DNA from: Bacillota bacterium
GTDB lineage: Bacteria > Bacillota > Clostridia > Lachnospirales > Lachnospiraceae
Direction: 5' to 3'
Length of the DNA: 64,000 bases
NCBI GenBank assembly: GCA_023390555.1
Contig: JAEWCQ010000042.1
Location: 1-64,000 of the forward strand
The position numbers were made by a program, and so were the translations under genes. Below are positions 1 through 8,427 of this stretch, one piece after another. The first letter of the stretch is position 1. Each line of letters starts with the position of its first letter. The notes under the pieces are model-generated. The model worked only from the letters and a program-made list of their open reading frames with translations, was not told where the DNA came from and did not search any database.

Positions 1-1733
1 TCCGACATGTCATCCAGCTTTTCGCCATCGATCGCAATGGCTCCTTCTGTCATAATGCCAATTTTTTTTGCAATGGCAACTGCCGTAATCTGATGGTCTC
101 CCGTAATCATGACCGGTCTGATTCCGGCCTTGATACAGGCTTCTACCGCATCCCTGGATTCTTCCCGCGGCGGGTCCATCATGGCAATCAGACCGATAAA
201 GGTCAGCCCTTGCTCATGCTCCAGATTCAGAGCTTCTACTTCATGCCCTTCCACTTCTTTCACGGCAAATGCGAGTACACGAAGTCCCTCTTTGGAGAAC
301 TCCTCATTAGCAGCTTCTATGGATGCGATGTCTTCCTTTGTAATCGGACGGACACCATCTGCCGTCTCAATCGATGTCAATCGGTTAATCAGAACATCAA
401 CTGCACCTTTGGTAATCAGGTTGATATAATCCGGTACCTGTATGGCGGTGGACATCAGTTTTCGATCCGAATCAAATGGGATTTCTGCCACACGGTTATA
501 TTGTTCCCGGAGTGCGCACCACTCCACACCGTGCTTGCGGGCAAACTGTACGAGCGCCACTTCAGTCGGATCTCCGATCTCCGTGCCATCCTTGATTGAG
601 GCATCACTGCAGAGTACACCGGAATAAAGCAGCTTTCTTGCCAGCTTCTGTTCAAAATCCGCACAGTTGTCATCGACAATGGTATCATCAATATAATACT
701 TCTGTACCGTCATCTTATTCTGTGTCAGGGTTCCTGTCTTGTCGGAACAGATGACAGATATGCTTCCAAGCCCTTCCACTGCCTGAAGTTTTCTTACAAT
801 TGCATTTTTCTTTACCATCTTCTGTGTGCTGAAGGCAAGTACGATGGTTACAATAGAACTGAGTGCTTCCGGAATCGCCGCAACGGCTAGGGCAACGGCA
901 AACATAAAGGCATCCATCGGATTGCCGCCGCGATAAACGGTCATTCCAAAGACAATGGCACAGATGATCATAATCAGAATTGCCAGTTTCTTTCCAAAAT
1001 CATCCAGACTTTCCTGAAGCGGTGTCTTTTTCTGCGAAGTGCTCTTTAAAAGACTAGCAATTTTACCTACTTCCGTGTCCATTCCGATTTTGGTCACAAG
1101 GAATTTGCCGCGTCCATATGTGATAAAGCTGCCGGAGTAGACCATGTTTTTCCGGTCTCCCAACGGAACCTTGTCTTCTATTACGCTGTCTTCCTTATCG
1201 ACGCTGACACTTTCACCGGTAATGGCACTTTCACTTACTTTCAGGCTCGCATTTTCTATGATGCGGCCATCTGCACAGACGAAATCACCGGCTTCCAGAA
1301 CAACGACATCACCAACGACAATTTCTCTCGATGGAATCAGGATGACTTCACCGTCTCTTAATACCTTTGCTTCCGGCATGGAAATCTTTTTCAGACTCTC
1401 CAGAGAATTTTCCGCCTTGACATGCTGAACTGTCCCGAGAATGGCATTCATGGTGATTACCACGAAAATAACCAGTGAACTTTCCACATCTCCAAGGAAT
1501 ATGGAAACCAGACCCGCCACGATCAAAATGATTACGAGAAAATCTGCAAACTGCTCTAAAAACACCATAATGAGCGGTTTTTTGTTTCCTTCGACAAGTT
1601 CATTGTAACCATCCTTTTCCTGTCGTTCTCTTGCCTGCCCGGAAGTAACACCTTTCTCATCCGCATGCAGTTCCCGGAACATCTCTTCCTTTTCCATCTG
1701 ATAAAATTGTTTCTTACCTGTCTCTTGCTCCAT
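1..1733 (-). CDS. Cation-transporting P-type ATPase (P2 type), C-terminus cut by window edge
   Basis: Membrane ATPase that exports a divalent cation. About 577 residues are visible and the C-terminal transmembrane part lies outside the window. The frame shows the N-terminal cation-ATPase domain, the actuator motif TGES at residues 172-175, and the phosphorylation motif DKTGTLT with the catalytic Asp at about residue 331. The nucleotide-binding region follows, up to a TGDH motif near the left edge. The ATG at 1733 follows GGAGATAGCT. Such pumps are usually annotated as calcium transporters. Here the gene lies directly downstream of a yybP-ykoY (Mn2+) riboswitch, so Mn2+ export, as shown for some Gram-positive relatives, is a good alternative. 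The ATPase call is firm; the ion is inferred from the riboswitch. Confidence 0.93.
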   Translation of the reverse strand, partial: MEQETGKKQFYQMEKEEMFRELHADEKGVTSGQARERQEKDGYNELVEGNKKPLIMVFLEQFADFLVIILIVAGLVSIFLGDVESSLVIFVVITMNAILGTVQHVKAENSLESLKKISMPEAKVLRDGEVILIPSREIVVGDVVVLEAGDFVCADGRIIENASLKVSESAITGESVSVDKEDSVIEDKVPLGDRKNMVYSGSFITYGRGKFLVTKIGMDTEVGKIASLLKSTSQKKTPLQESLDDFGKKLAILIMIICAIVFGMTVYRGGNPMDAFMFAVALAVAAIPEALSSIVTIVLAFSTQKMVKKNAIVRKLQAVEGLGSISVICSDKTGTLTQNKMTVQKYYIDDTIVDDNCADFEQKLARKLLYSGVLCSDASIKDGTEIGDPTEVALVQFARKHGVEWCALREQYNRVAEIPFDSDRKLMSTAIQVPDYINLITKGAVDVLINRLTSIETADGVRPITKEDIASIEAANEEFSKEGLRVLAFAVKEVEGHEVEALNLEHEQGLTFIGLIAMMDPPREESRDAVEACIKAGIRPVMITGDHQITAVAIAKKIGIMTEGAIAIDGEKLDDMS

Positions 1734-1836
1734 ATAGCTATCTCCTTTTCCGTTCAGTGAAATAAACAGACCTTTCTAAATTAAATCATCATCTTTTTAG
1801 TGTAGCCTTTATAGGGATTTTTATTGTATAAATATA

Positions 1837-1886
1837 CAAAAAAACGAGACTTTTACTGCAGTTAAAACTGCAACAAAAGTCTCGCT
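1837..1886 (-). terminator. Expression-platform terminator of the yybP-ykoY riboswitch
   Basis: Near-perfect inverted repeat: GCGAGACTTTTGTTGCAGTT pairs with AACTGCAGTAAAAGTCTCG on the minus strand, followed by a run of T. The 5' arm is shared with the last segment of the aptamer, giving mutually exclusive structures. Confidence 0.88.
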
Positions 1887-1982
1887 AATTATTTACGCTC
1901 CAGATTCACCTGACTATCCTGCCAGGATTCTCGTACTGACGAATGCGTATACATCCCTATAAGATGCCAGCTACTCCCTTTT
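1872..1982 (-). ncRNA. yybP-ykoY manganese riboswitch aptamer
   Basis: Read on the minus strand, the leader begins AAAGGGAGTAGC and carries the internal block TCGTCAGTACGAGA. It ends with GGTGAATCTGGAGCG and GCGAGACTTTTG. These blocks, in this order, are the conserved core of the yybP-ykoY family, whose ligand is Mn2+. The 3' end overlaps the 5' arm of an intrinsic terminator, which fits a transcriptional ON switch: ligand binding sequesters the GAGACTTTT segment. It precedes the P-type ATPase gene by about 140 bases. Confidence 0.9.
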
Positions 1983-1993
1983 CGATATGAAAT

Positions 1994-2023
1994 ATATTAA
2001 CACAGCTGTAAGAAAATCGTCAA
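1994..2023 (-). promoter_or_regulatory. Sigma-A type promoter of the riboswitch/P-type ATPase transcript
   Basis: TTGACG (2018-2023) and TAATAT (1994-1999) are separated by 18 bases on the minus strand, about 12 bases upstream of the first conserved riboswitch base. Confidence 0.65.
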
Positions 2024-2074
2024 GCAAAAATTCCTTTCCCTGCATTAAAATATTCCAAAACATGGAAATGGTGT

Positions 2075-3148
2075 CTAATCTGTTTTATTTTTTAAAATAT
2101 GAATGCTTCCCTCTTTATTCAGCTTCACGAGAATCGTCGCCATAATCGGCAGAATCAGCAGTCCGAGAATTCCCATCAGCTGTGCACCGATATACATCAG
2201 AATCAACGTCACGATCGGATGCAGCCCAATCTGCTGCCCGACAATTTTCGGTTCAATAATCTGTCTGACGACCGTTATGATGATATAAAGAACCAGCATT
2301 CCAATACCGATCTTTGTGTTCCCCATAATCAGTGAAATGACAGACCACGGCAGAAGAACGGCTCCCGTACCGAGAATCGGCATGATATCAATAATTGCGA
2401 CCACAAGACCAAACAAAAACGGCGTCGGAATTCCAAGGATCAGAAAACCAAATGACAATTCCATAAATGTAATAAAAATAATCACCGAATATGCCTTGAT
2501 AAATTTCCCCAGTGAGCCAATGACATTATCCTTTAAACGGGCAATCGTTCCCTGCTTGTTTCCTCCAACCTGACTCATGACAAACTGCGTAATCTTATAA
2601 TAATCAATGGTAAAAAAGAAAGAGGACACAATCGTAAACACGAGTTTGATTAAAATAGTTGGAACCTGTCCTGCCAGCCTGGTCGCCATACTGACCACTT
2701 TGGTAGAGGTCTCGGAAATAAAGCTGAATGCCGACTGGTCAATGTTGCTCATAAAATTGTCCAAATAGGTCTTGATATTCGGAAAACGATCTGCCAGATT
2801 GTCGGTCACAGTCTGCATTGCAGGCAGAAAGCTCCCTTTATAAAGCCCAGGCAGGTTGTTGAATAACGTACTGATAAAACCAACGACCTTTGCACCGATC
2901 AGACTGATAATGAGTCCCAGCAGGAAGTAAAATGCAAGAAGCACAATAACCGCAATAAATGCACGCTTAATGTGAATCTTTTTCCCGATCATGTCAATCA
3001 GTCCCCGAAATGCCATGGCAATGATAATACCAATGATAAACGGCATTAGCAGTGGAAGTACGTATTTAATACCGGCATAAACCAACACCATTAAAATAAA
3101 GATAAAAATACAGTGGATAATAAATGCCTTCTGCTTCTCCAAATTCAT
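2075..3148 (-). CDS. AI-2E family transporter (YtvI/PerM-like membrane protein)
   Basis: Polytopic membrane protein of 357 residues belonging to the AI-2E transporter family (formerly UPF0118). Hydrophobic helices alternate with a central soluble segment of about 100 residues. The C-terminal part, with PTPFLFGLVVAIIDIMPILG and IIEPKIVG, is the most conserved signature of the family. Members have been linked to export of signalling molecules or to Na+/H+ antiport, so the substrate is open. I place the start at MNLEKQ (3148), preceded by AGGAAAGG, rather than at the upstream in-frame ATG. The gene has its own promoter and appears monocistronic. Confidence 0.88.
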   Translation of the reverse strand: MNLEKQKAFIIHCIFIFILMVLVYAGIKYVLPLLMPFIIGIIIAMAFRGLIDMIGKKIHIKRAFIAVIVLLAFYFLLGLIISLIGAKVVGFISTLFNNLPGLYKGSFLPAMQTVTDNLADRFPNIKTYLDNFMSNIDQSAFSFISETSTKVVSMATRLAGQVPTILIKLVFTIVSSFFFTIDYYKITQFVMSQVGGNKQGTIARLKDNVIGSLGKFIKAYSVIIFITFMELSFGFLILGIPTPFLFGLVVAIIDIMPILGTGAVLLPWSVISLIMGNTKIGIGMLVLYIIITVVRQIIEPKIVGQQIGLHPIVTLILMYIGAQLMGILGLLILPIMATILVKLNKEGSIHILKNKTD

Positions 3149-3216
3149 ATAGCACAAACCTTTCCTGAAAACAAACACGCTTTTGCTTATACTGATTTTT
3201 CTACATTAACGCTTTC

Positions 3217-3245
3217 ATTATACACTATTTTTCTAGGTTGTGGAA
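3217..3245 (-). promoter_or_regulatory. Promoter of the AI-2E family gene
   Basis: TATAAT (3217-3222) lies 17 bases downstream of TTCCAC (3240-3245) on the minus strand. The -10 box is consensus and the -35 is weak. Confidence 0.5.
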
Positions 3246-3284
3246 ATTTTCTGAAAAAGAATCGTATCAGAACCTGCCGGCAGT

Positions 3285-4088
3285 TTAATTGCCTGCACTC
3301 TCATACGCGCGTGTACCGCGCTGAAATACAAAATAAGCAATTGCAAAAAATACGACTGCAAGGATGCATTCCACACCAATCGTGTTCCACGGACTGACAT
3401 CTGCCCTTAAGAAATAGCTTGCCGGCAGATATGCGACAAATGCGAACGGAATAATCCATGTAATAATAAACCGGACGGTACTCTCATAAATCTCCGTCGG
3501 ATACTTTGCAAAATCCGCCAGCTGATAAGCCGTGTACAACACCGGCCCGCTGATTTTCATCCAGAAAGCAAGGGACGCAAACAGCAGCTTGATCGCCGTA
3601 TAGATCACGGCTCCTGCCACTGACGAAACAATGAAAAAGAAAATATGTGGGGCATCCACAATTACAATTCCCTTTGACAAAGATGTGACGATCAGAATAA
3701 TTCCCACCAGCAGTTCTCCAAGTGCATCCGGCTGAATTTTCTCACAGATCACTTGGAAAAACAAGTTCATCGGACGCAGCATATAACGGTCGAACTGACC
3801 ATTCACAACAAGGCGCCATGCCACAAGCCAGATGTTATCCGTAAATAAATGGTCAAGGCCACGCGGAATCTGCGCAAACCCATAGATGAAGATCAGCTGT
3901 GCCAGACTCCAGTCTGCCAATGCCGGTATCTGTTGGAATACGAGATAGAGAAACGCAATTCCGGTCGCCTGGGTCAGGAAAAACCCGATCAGACCGATCA
4001 GAAAATCTGCCTTCGACTGAACCAGATATTTAAAAAACTGTGCCACAAATACTTTATATAATCTTGCATATCTTTTTACCTTTTTCAT
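3285..4088 (-). CDS. ABC-2 type exporter permease (COG4587/COG3694 group, DUF990-like)
   Basis: Membrane permease of 267 residues with six predicted hydrophobic helices, of the ABC2_membrane_6 type. It is the last gene of a three-gene exporter operon: ATPase 4921-5928, permease 4093-4911, then this one, with a gap of only four bases. Two half-permeases of this family plus one ATPase form the usual unit. The start is MKKVKR at 4088, preceded by GGAGGTTGATGCA; upstream in-frame codons lie inside the previous gene. The substrate is unknown. Relatives are annotated as multidrug or antibiotic exporters without strong proof. Confidence 0.87.
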   Translation of the reverse strand: MKKVKRYARLYKVFVAQFFKYLVQSKADFLIGLIGFFLTQATGIAFLYLVFQQIPALADWSLAQLIFIYGFAQIPRGLDHLFTDNIWLVAWRLVVNGQFDRYMLRPMNLFFQVICEKIQPDALGELLVGIILIVTSLSKGIVIVDAPHIFFFIVSSVAGAVIYTAIKLLFASLAFWMKISGPVLYTAYQLADFAKYPTEIYESTVRFIITWIIPFAFVAYLPASYFLRADVSPWNTIGVECILAVVFFAIAYFVFQRGTRAYESAGN

Positions 4089-4092
4089 TGCA

Positions 4093-4911
4093 TCAACCTC
4101 CCAGAACAACCAGTCGCCTCGTGATCCTCTGCCAGAGGAGAGTTCCGAGCACATACAGTATCACCACCCAGGCCAGCTGGCGCACCAGTACAAACAGCAG
4201 ACCGGTTCCTTCATACTTCCCAAGATATATCATAACCGGGGAATAAATCATCGATGAAAAAGGCAGAAAATCAAATGCCCGCTGCATCGCGTGCGGGAAA
4301 AAGCTGATTGGAATCAACTGTCCGGTCAAAAATCCCAAAAGCGCATTTTTTGCCATAGACATCCCAAACATATAAGTCGTAACAAATGCAACCATGCCGA
4401 AGCAGAAATCAAACAGCACGTAGATGAGAAAACTCATAAAGCAGCTGATCAGATACAGTATGACATTCTGCAAGGATACCACCGGCAATCCGAGTACATT
4501 TACCCGATAGATTTCCAGCCCGATCCAGACAAACACAGACGGTGCCAGAAAACGGTAAATCACGCTGCCGAAGGCTTTAAAAATAAGACTCATGCGGTAA
4601 TCGATCGGTTTGATCAGTGTCATTGCGACCGAACCTTCCATAACATTGTCACTGATCTCTCCTGCAATTCCAATTGATACCATATTACTTGTGACATACG
4701 TCATAAAGATATAGATGACCATTTCATTTCTAGTCAGCCCGCCAAGCACCCCGCTTCCGGAACTTCCATAAATAGCCATCCAAAGATAATAGGAAATAAA
4801 GGAACTAAAGCAGCTGGTCAGGATGAACAGGTAGAAACTTCCCTTATAGGCAAGGTTTCGCTTCAGTTCATTCTCCAGAAAGGGCAGATAAACTTTCCAT
4901 TTATTCTTCAT
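4093..4911 (-). CDS. ABC-2 type exporter permease (first of pair)
   Basis: Permease of 272 residues with about six transmembrane helices, same broad family as its downstream partner. A short basic N-terminus (MKNKWKVYL) precedes a long cytoplasmic-to-membrane amphipathic helix. It starts nine bases after the ATPase stop, so the three genes are one transcription unit. With the neighbouring permease it should form the heterodimeric membrane pore driven by the ATPase upstream. Confidence 0.87.
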   Translation of the reverse strand: MKNKWKVYLPFLENELKRNLAYKGSFYLFILTSCFSSFISYYLWMAIYGSSGSGVLGGLTRNEMVIYIFMTYVTSNMVSIGIAGEISDNVMEGSVAMTLIKPIDYRMSLIFKAFGSVIYRFLAPSVFVWIGLEIYRVNVLGLPVVSLQNVILYLISCFMSFLIYVLFDFCFGMVAFVTTYMFGMSMAKNALLGFLTGQLIPISFFPHAMQRAFDFLPFSSMIYSPVMIYLGKYEGTGLLFVLVRQLAWVVILYVLGTLLWQRITRRLVVLGG

Positions 4912-4920
4912 AAAGCCCTC

Positions 4921-5928
4921 CTATATCCCGTGATTGTAGATTGCCTTTACAATCTCCGACAATTCTGTTTCCTGTATCTTGATATCCCTGACCTCTGTAA
5001 ACTTCATGAACCGTTCGATTACATCCGATACATGAATCCGGTTTTTATCGAAAGACACCGTAATACTGCTATTTTCCTCATCCTTTTCGATGTGATAGGA
5101 TTCCGGTGACACTGACAGTTCCTCCGCCAGATTCAGTTCTGCTGCCTCGGCCGGATTTTTCACTTCCATTACCACCTTGCGGGTGGTTCCATATTGATCT
5201 TTTAATGCAGTGAGCGAACCATCATAGATTTTCTTACCGTCGTCGATGATAATAATCCGGCTGCAGAGTTCTTCAATATCTCCGATATCATGTGTTGTCA
5301 GCACAACCGTTGTCTGATATTTTTCATTGATTTCCTTAATCGCCTCACGGATGTTATCCTTCACCACCAGATCGAGTCCGATTGTCGGCTCATCCAGATA
5401 CAAAACCTTTGGATTATGTAGAAGCGCGGCTCCAAGATCCGCACGCATCCGCTGTCCAAGCGAAAGATTGCGGACCGGTCTCGTCCAGAACTCCTCCAGT
5501 TCCAGTACGCGGTTTAAGAAGTTCATCCGCTCCTGATAGTCCTCATCGCTGACATTATAGATTTCCTTTAAAATCGTAAAGGACTCACTCAATGGCAGAT
5601 CCCACCACAGCTGTGTTCTCTGTCCGAATACGACCCCGATATTCTGCGCATTTTTCCTGCGCTCTTTGTTGGGGTCAACCCCGTCAATCAGGCATTCTCC
5701 GCCAGTCGGCGTCAGGATTCCCGTCATCATCTTGATGGTCGTGGATTTCCCCGCTCCATTGCTGCCGATATATCCCACGATTTCCCCTGTATCGATGGAA
5801 AACGAAATATCATCCACGGCAACTTTTCTTACTTTTTCATTGGAAAACAGTCCCCGGACTGCTCCCTTTAATCCAGGGTACTTCTTTGGTGAAACAAATT
5901 CTTTCGTAACATTTCTGACTTCAATCAT
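4921..5928 (-). CDS. ABC exporter ATP-binding protein (COG4586 type)
   Basis: Energising subunit, 335 residues. Walker A is GSNGAGKST, the signature is LSLGQRMRADL, Walker B with catalytic Glu is LYLDEPTIGLD, and the switch His is in TTHD. About 85 extra residues follow the nucleotide-binding domain, as in COG4586 members. The start at MIEVRN (5928) has a GAGGAGA ribosome site; the longer frame upstream would begin inside that leader. Control appears to lie in the leader at 6010-6212: promoter, 20-codon peptide and intrinsic terminator. Confidence 0.92.
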   Translation of the reverse strand: MIEVRNVTKEFVSPKKYPGLKGAVRGLFSNEKVRKVAVDDISFSIDTGEIVGYIGSNGAGKSTTIKMMTGILTPTGGECLIDGVDPNKERRKNAQNIGVVFGQRTQLWWDLPLSESFTILKEIYNVSDEDYQERMNFLNRVLELEEFWTRPVRNLSLGQRMRADLGAALLHNPKVLYLDEPTIGLDLVVKDNIREAIKEINEKYQTTVVLTTHDIGDIEELCSRIIIIDDGKKIYDGSLTALKDQYGTTRKVVMEVKNPAEAAELNLAEELSVSPESYHIEKDEENSSITVSFDKNRIHVSDVIERFMKFTEVRDIKIQETELSEIVKAIYNHGI

Positions 5929-6009
5929 AACCAGTGTCTCTCCTCTAAATGATGTCATCGTAAGCATCTGTTTTTTGCCTGATAGGGCATTTTAGTGCCT
6001 TCATAGGAC

Positions 6010-6040
6010 AAAAAAACGGGAGCACAAGTGTGCTCCCGGT
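6010..6040 (-). terminator. Attenuator terminator upstream of the ABC-2 exporter operon
   Basis: On the minus strand CGGGAGCACA pairs with TGTGCTCCCG, followed by seven T. It lies between a strong promoter with a short leader peptide and the exporter operon, so it would abort the operon transcript unless relieved. The segment CCGGGAG of its 5' arm (6033-6039) can pair with CTCCTGG inside the leader peptide codons (6102-6108). Confidence 0.75.
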
Positions 6041-6088
6041 AACTATCTTTAAGAAATCATAAACGCTCTGAGGTTCTGCCAACAGCTT

Positions 6089-6151
6089 TTATGATACTTC
6101 TCCAGGAGTAGTGTTATTCAGATAAACGGTAAGATTTTTTATTTGCAACAT
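6089..6151 (-). CDS. Leader peptide, 20 codons (possible ABC-F-derived start)
   Basis: Short frame encoding MLQIKNLTVYLNNTTPGEVS. The ATG at 6151 is eight bases from a clean AGGAG. It lies just after a consensus promoter and just before an intrinsic terminator. The stop codon begins a hairpin, ATCATAAA (6087-6094 region) pairing with TTTATGAT. Position, ribosome site and alternative pairing fit a regulatory leader peptide for ribosome-dependent attenuation. The first eight residues, MLQIKNLT, also look like the N-terminus of ABC-F proteins, so a relic of such a gene is the alternative. Confidence 0.5.
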   Translation of the reverse strand: MLQIKNLTVYLNNTTPGEVS

Positions 6152-6183
6152 CGTCATTACTCCTTTCTTTTTTTCTGAAATCA

Positions 6184-6212
6184 ATTATGTCACTTGTTTC
6201 AAAATTTGTCAA
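6184..6212 (-). promoter_or_regulatory. Strong promoter of the exporter leader
   Basis: Perfect TTGACA (6207-6212), 17-base spacer, CATAAT (6184-6189) on the minus strand. It lies about 30 bases upstream of the leader peptide and is separate from the upstream LTA-synthase-like gene. Confidence 0.8.
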
Positions 6213-6267
6213 TAATTTCCCGAAATTTTACGAAAAAAATATCTCAGTTTCTATACTTCGCCTAAAG

Positions 6268-8274
6268 CTACTCATTCCCGGAATAGAATGGGAAGAACAC
6301 TTCACTCTTGTTGTCATCATCAAACATATTATTGTACTGTAACATCTCATATTCATTCAGCAATTCTTCTTCCGTGCCGCTAGCTTCCGTATAGTGCTTA
6401 AAATTCGCATAGGAAGAAGAATAATATGCACGCGCATTCATCGCCGGAATCGTCTCCATCATATCCTTCAGGAAACGGTTATAAGTCGGAAGTTCAATCC
6501 CCGCCTGTTCCAGTGTCATTGTCGACAGATAATTCAGACTCGTCAGCGGAACCTCCTGCTCCTGACTGTCATAATTCGTCCAGATAAAGAACGGTACGGT
6601 AAACAGATCCTCTAATTCCTGCAGCGTCAGCCCCGACAAACCCTTTCCGTTCATCTGGCGGTAGAAATTTGAATTCAGCGATGGCTGGTGATCTCCGAAG
6701 AAGACAATTTCCACCTTGTCATCCACGCCCTGGAAATACGTAATGAGCTTTTGCAGTGCCGTATCACTTTCATGAATCAGAGACAGATACTGATTCACAT
6801 CGCTGTAATAGCCGTTTGTCATCGTAATGCTGTCTGAAAAGTTTGAATAATAATCGGTATATCCGCCGTGATTCTGCATGGTAACGCCCATCACGAACAG
6901 CTTCTCACCACTTTGTTTTTCTTTATACCGGCTGATAATCTTGTTATACAGTTCTTCATCGGTAATATACTGCCGGATGATATTTGTCTGGTCAAAATCA
7001 TCAATGAAATAACTCTTTTCAAATCCCATCAGCGGATATACCTTATCTCTGCTCCATCCGGTTGCATAATAAGGATGCATGGACAGGCAGGTGTATCCCC
7101 GCTCTTTTAACGTACTTACAAGAGAATATGTATCACCTGATACATACTGCTGGTACGGCACGGAGCCGCTCGGCAGAAATGCCATGGAATTCCCGGTCAA
7201 AAATTCCCATTCCGAATCCGGTGTCTTTGCTCCAAATACGGAAGAAAGAGTATAGCCCTTGATCGTATTATCACTCAGCGAATCCAGAAACGGTGTCACA
7301 TCTTCGTTTGTGGTAATATCTCCGAGAAGATTCAGGTCCGCAAACGATTCATTCATGATAACGATGATGGTTGGATCATCGTCAGAACCGGTATTGTCCG
7401 ATGTGCCGTATTTCTCCTCCAGCGCCTTGATTGCGTCCTCCGAATAGCCCTCCGGGGCGGATACAAAAGAATCGCGGATGCTTAAGACAAAATTGAGTAT
7501 GTATCCATTCCGGTATGTTCCCTTCTGTTCCCAGGATTCCATAACCGTATTTTCACTCTTAACCGACACGTAACTGGAAAGTACGAGCATACCGGCAAGT
7601 GCAGCCAGACGCACCATCCATTTTCTGCGAAACTCAATACGTATCTTGAGAATCAGTGCTACATACACGATGGAAATGAGGATAACATATACCGCACGGT
7701 CTTCCAGCACGAAATCATAATTTGATGCCACGCTCAGGCCCGTAGACGCAGCTTTTAAGTCTCCGAACGAAAATTCATTTCCCCGGAACTGATATACAAA
7801 GTAATTGACACCGGCTAACACCAACAGCGAAATATGCCCGATCATACATGCCAGCCTCGGTTTTGCCGTAATTACAAGCCAAAGCAGCATCCATGCAAGG
7901 CAGCAGTAAACATTCAGCCATTCGATCGTAGAACTTATTTTAATTCTGTCCTCTGCGTTCAGCAGCAGATACTGTATCATACGTTCCGTCAGTAGTGCGC
8001 TGAAAAAAAGCAAAAGCGTGGTCCATACGGGATTGAGGGCTGTGAACCATCCCTGCCGCTGCTCCTGTGCCTGCAATACTTCCTTCTTCTCTATTTTTAC
8101 AGCCTTGATCAAAAAATACAGGATGCCGGCAAGCACTGCCGGCCACACAGTCACGTTTGACTTTATGCTCAGCAGAATCATAATAACAACCACAAGTGCA
8201 GCCAGAATACAGCTCCTCTTTTTTATTTCAAATCTTATCCTCATTTTCTTTTCATCCTTGTCTATCTCTTTCAC
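6268..8274 (-). CDS. LTA synthase family protein (membrane sulfatase-fold phosphoglycerol transferase)
   Basis: Cell-envelope enzyme of 668 residues. The N-terminal third is hydrophobic, with about five helices. The C-terminal half is an extracellular sulfatase-fold domain starting at TIIVIMNES. The family uses a catalytic Thr, which I place in the AKTPDSE segment. GDHQPSL and the surrounding His/Asp residues match metal-binding positions of LtaS-like enzymes. The expected role is polymerising or transferring glycerol-phosphate from phosphatidylglycerol, though OpgB/MdoB-like transferases share the fold. The reading starts at GTG (8274). An ATG at 8244 with AAGGAT ahead is an equally possible start. 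Confidence 0.85.
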   Translation of the reverse strand: MKEIDKDEKKMRIRFEIKKRSCILAALVVVIMILLSIKSNVTVWPAVLAGILYFLIKAVKIEKKEVLQAQEQRQGWFTALNPVWTTLLLFFSALLTERMIQYLLLNAEDRIKISSTIEWLNVYCCLAWMLLWLVITAKPRLACMIGHISLLVLAGVNYFVYQFRGNEFSFGDLKAASTGLSVASNYDFVLEDRAVYVILISIVYVALILKIRIEFRRKWMVRLAALAGMLVLSSYVSVKSENTVMESWEQKGTYRNGYILNFVLSIRDSFVSAPEGYSEDAIKALEEKYGTSDNTGSDDDPTIIVIMNESFADLNLLGDITTNEDVTPFLDSLSDNTIKGYTLSSVFGAKTPDSEWEFLTGNSMAFLPSGSVPYQQYVSGDTYSLVSTLKERGYTCLSMHPYYATGWSRDKVYPLMGFEKSYFIDDFDQTNIIRQYITDEELYNKIISRYKEKQSGEKLFVMGVTMQNHGGYTDYYSNFSDSITMTNGYYSDVNQYLSLIHESDTALQKLITYFQGVDDKVEIVFFGDHQPSLNSNFYRQMNGKGLSGLTLQELEDLFTVPFFIWTNYDSQEQEVPLTSLNYLSTMTLEQAGIELPTYNRFLKDMMETIPAMNARAYYSSSYANFKHYTEASGTEEELLNEYEMLQYNNMFDDDNKSEVFFPFYSGNE

Positions 8275-8316
8275 TCACGGTTTCCCTATAATTTTAATGA
8301 GAAACATCCATTTGCT

Positions 8317-8345
8317 ACTATAACGCAGTCATTCTGATTTTACAA
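8317..8345 (-). promoter_or_regulatory. Promoter of the LTA-synthase-like gene
   Basis: TTGTAA (8340-8345), 17-base spacer and TATAGT (8317-8322) on the minus strand, about 45 bases upstream of the coding start. Confidence 0.5.
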
Positions 8346-8387
8346 GTGCGTTCACAAAATCTTAATATCCTCATCACACGCGTAAAC

Positions 8388-8417
8388 ACAAAAGGGACTG
8401 TCCCTTCGGACACTCCC
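8388..8417 (-). terminator. Intrinsic terminator after the radical SAM/flippase-like pair
   Basis: On the minus strand GGGAGTGTCC pairs with GGACAGTCCC around a GAAG loop, followed by TTTT. It lies just downstream of the stop at 8428. Confidence 0.65.
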
Positions 8418-8427
8418 TAATTTCTAC

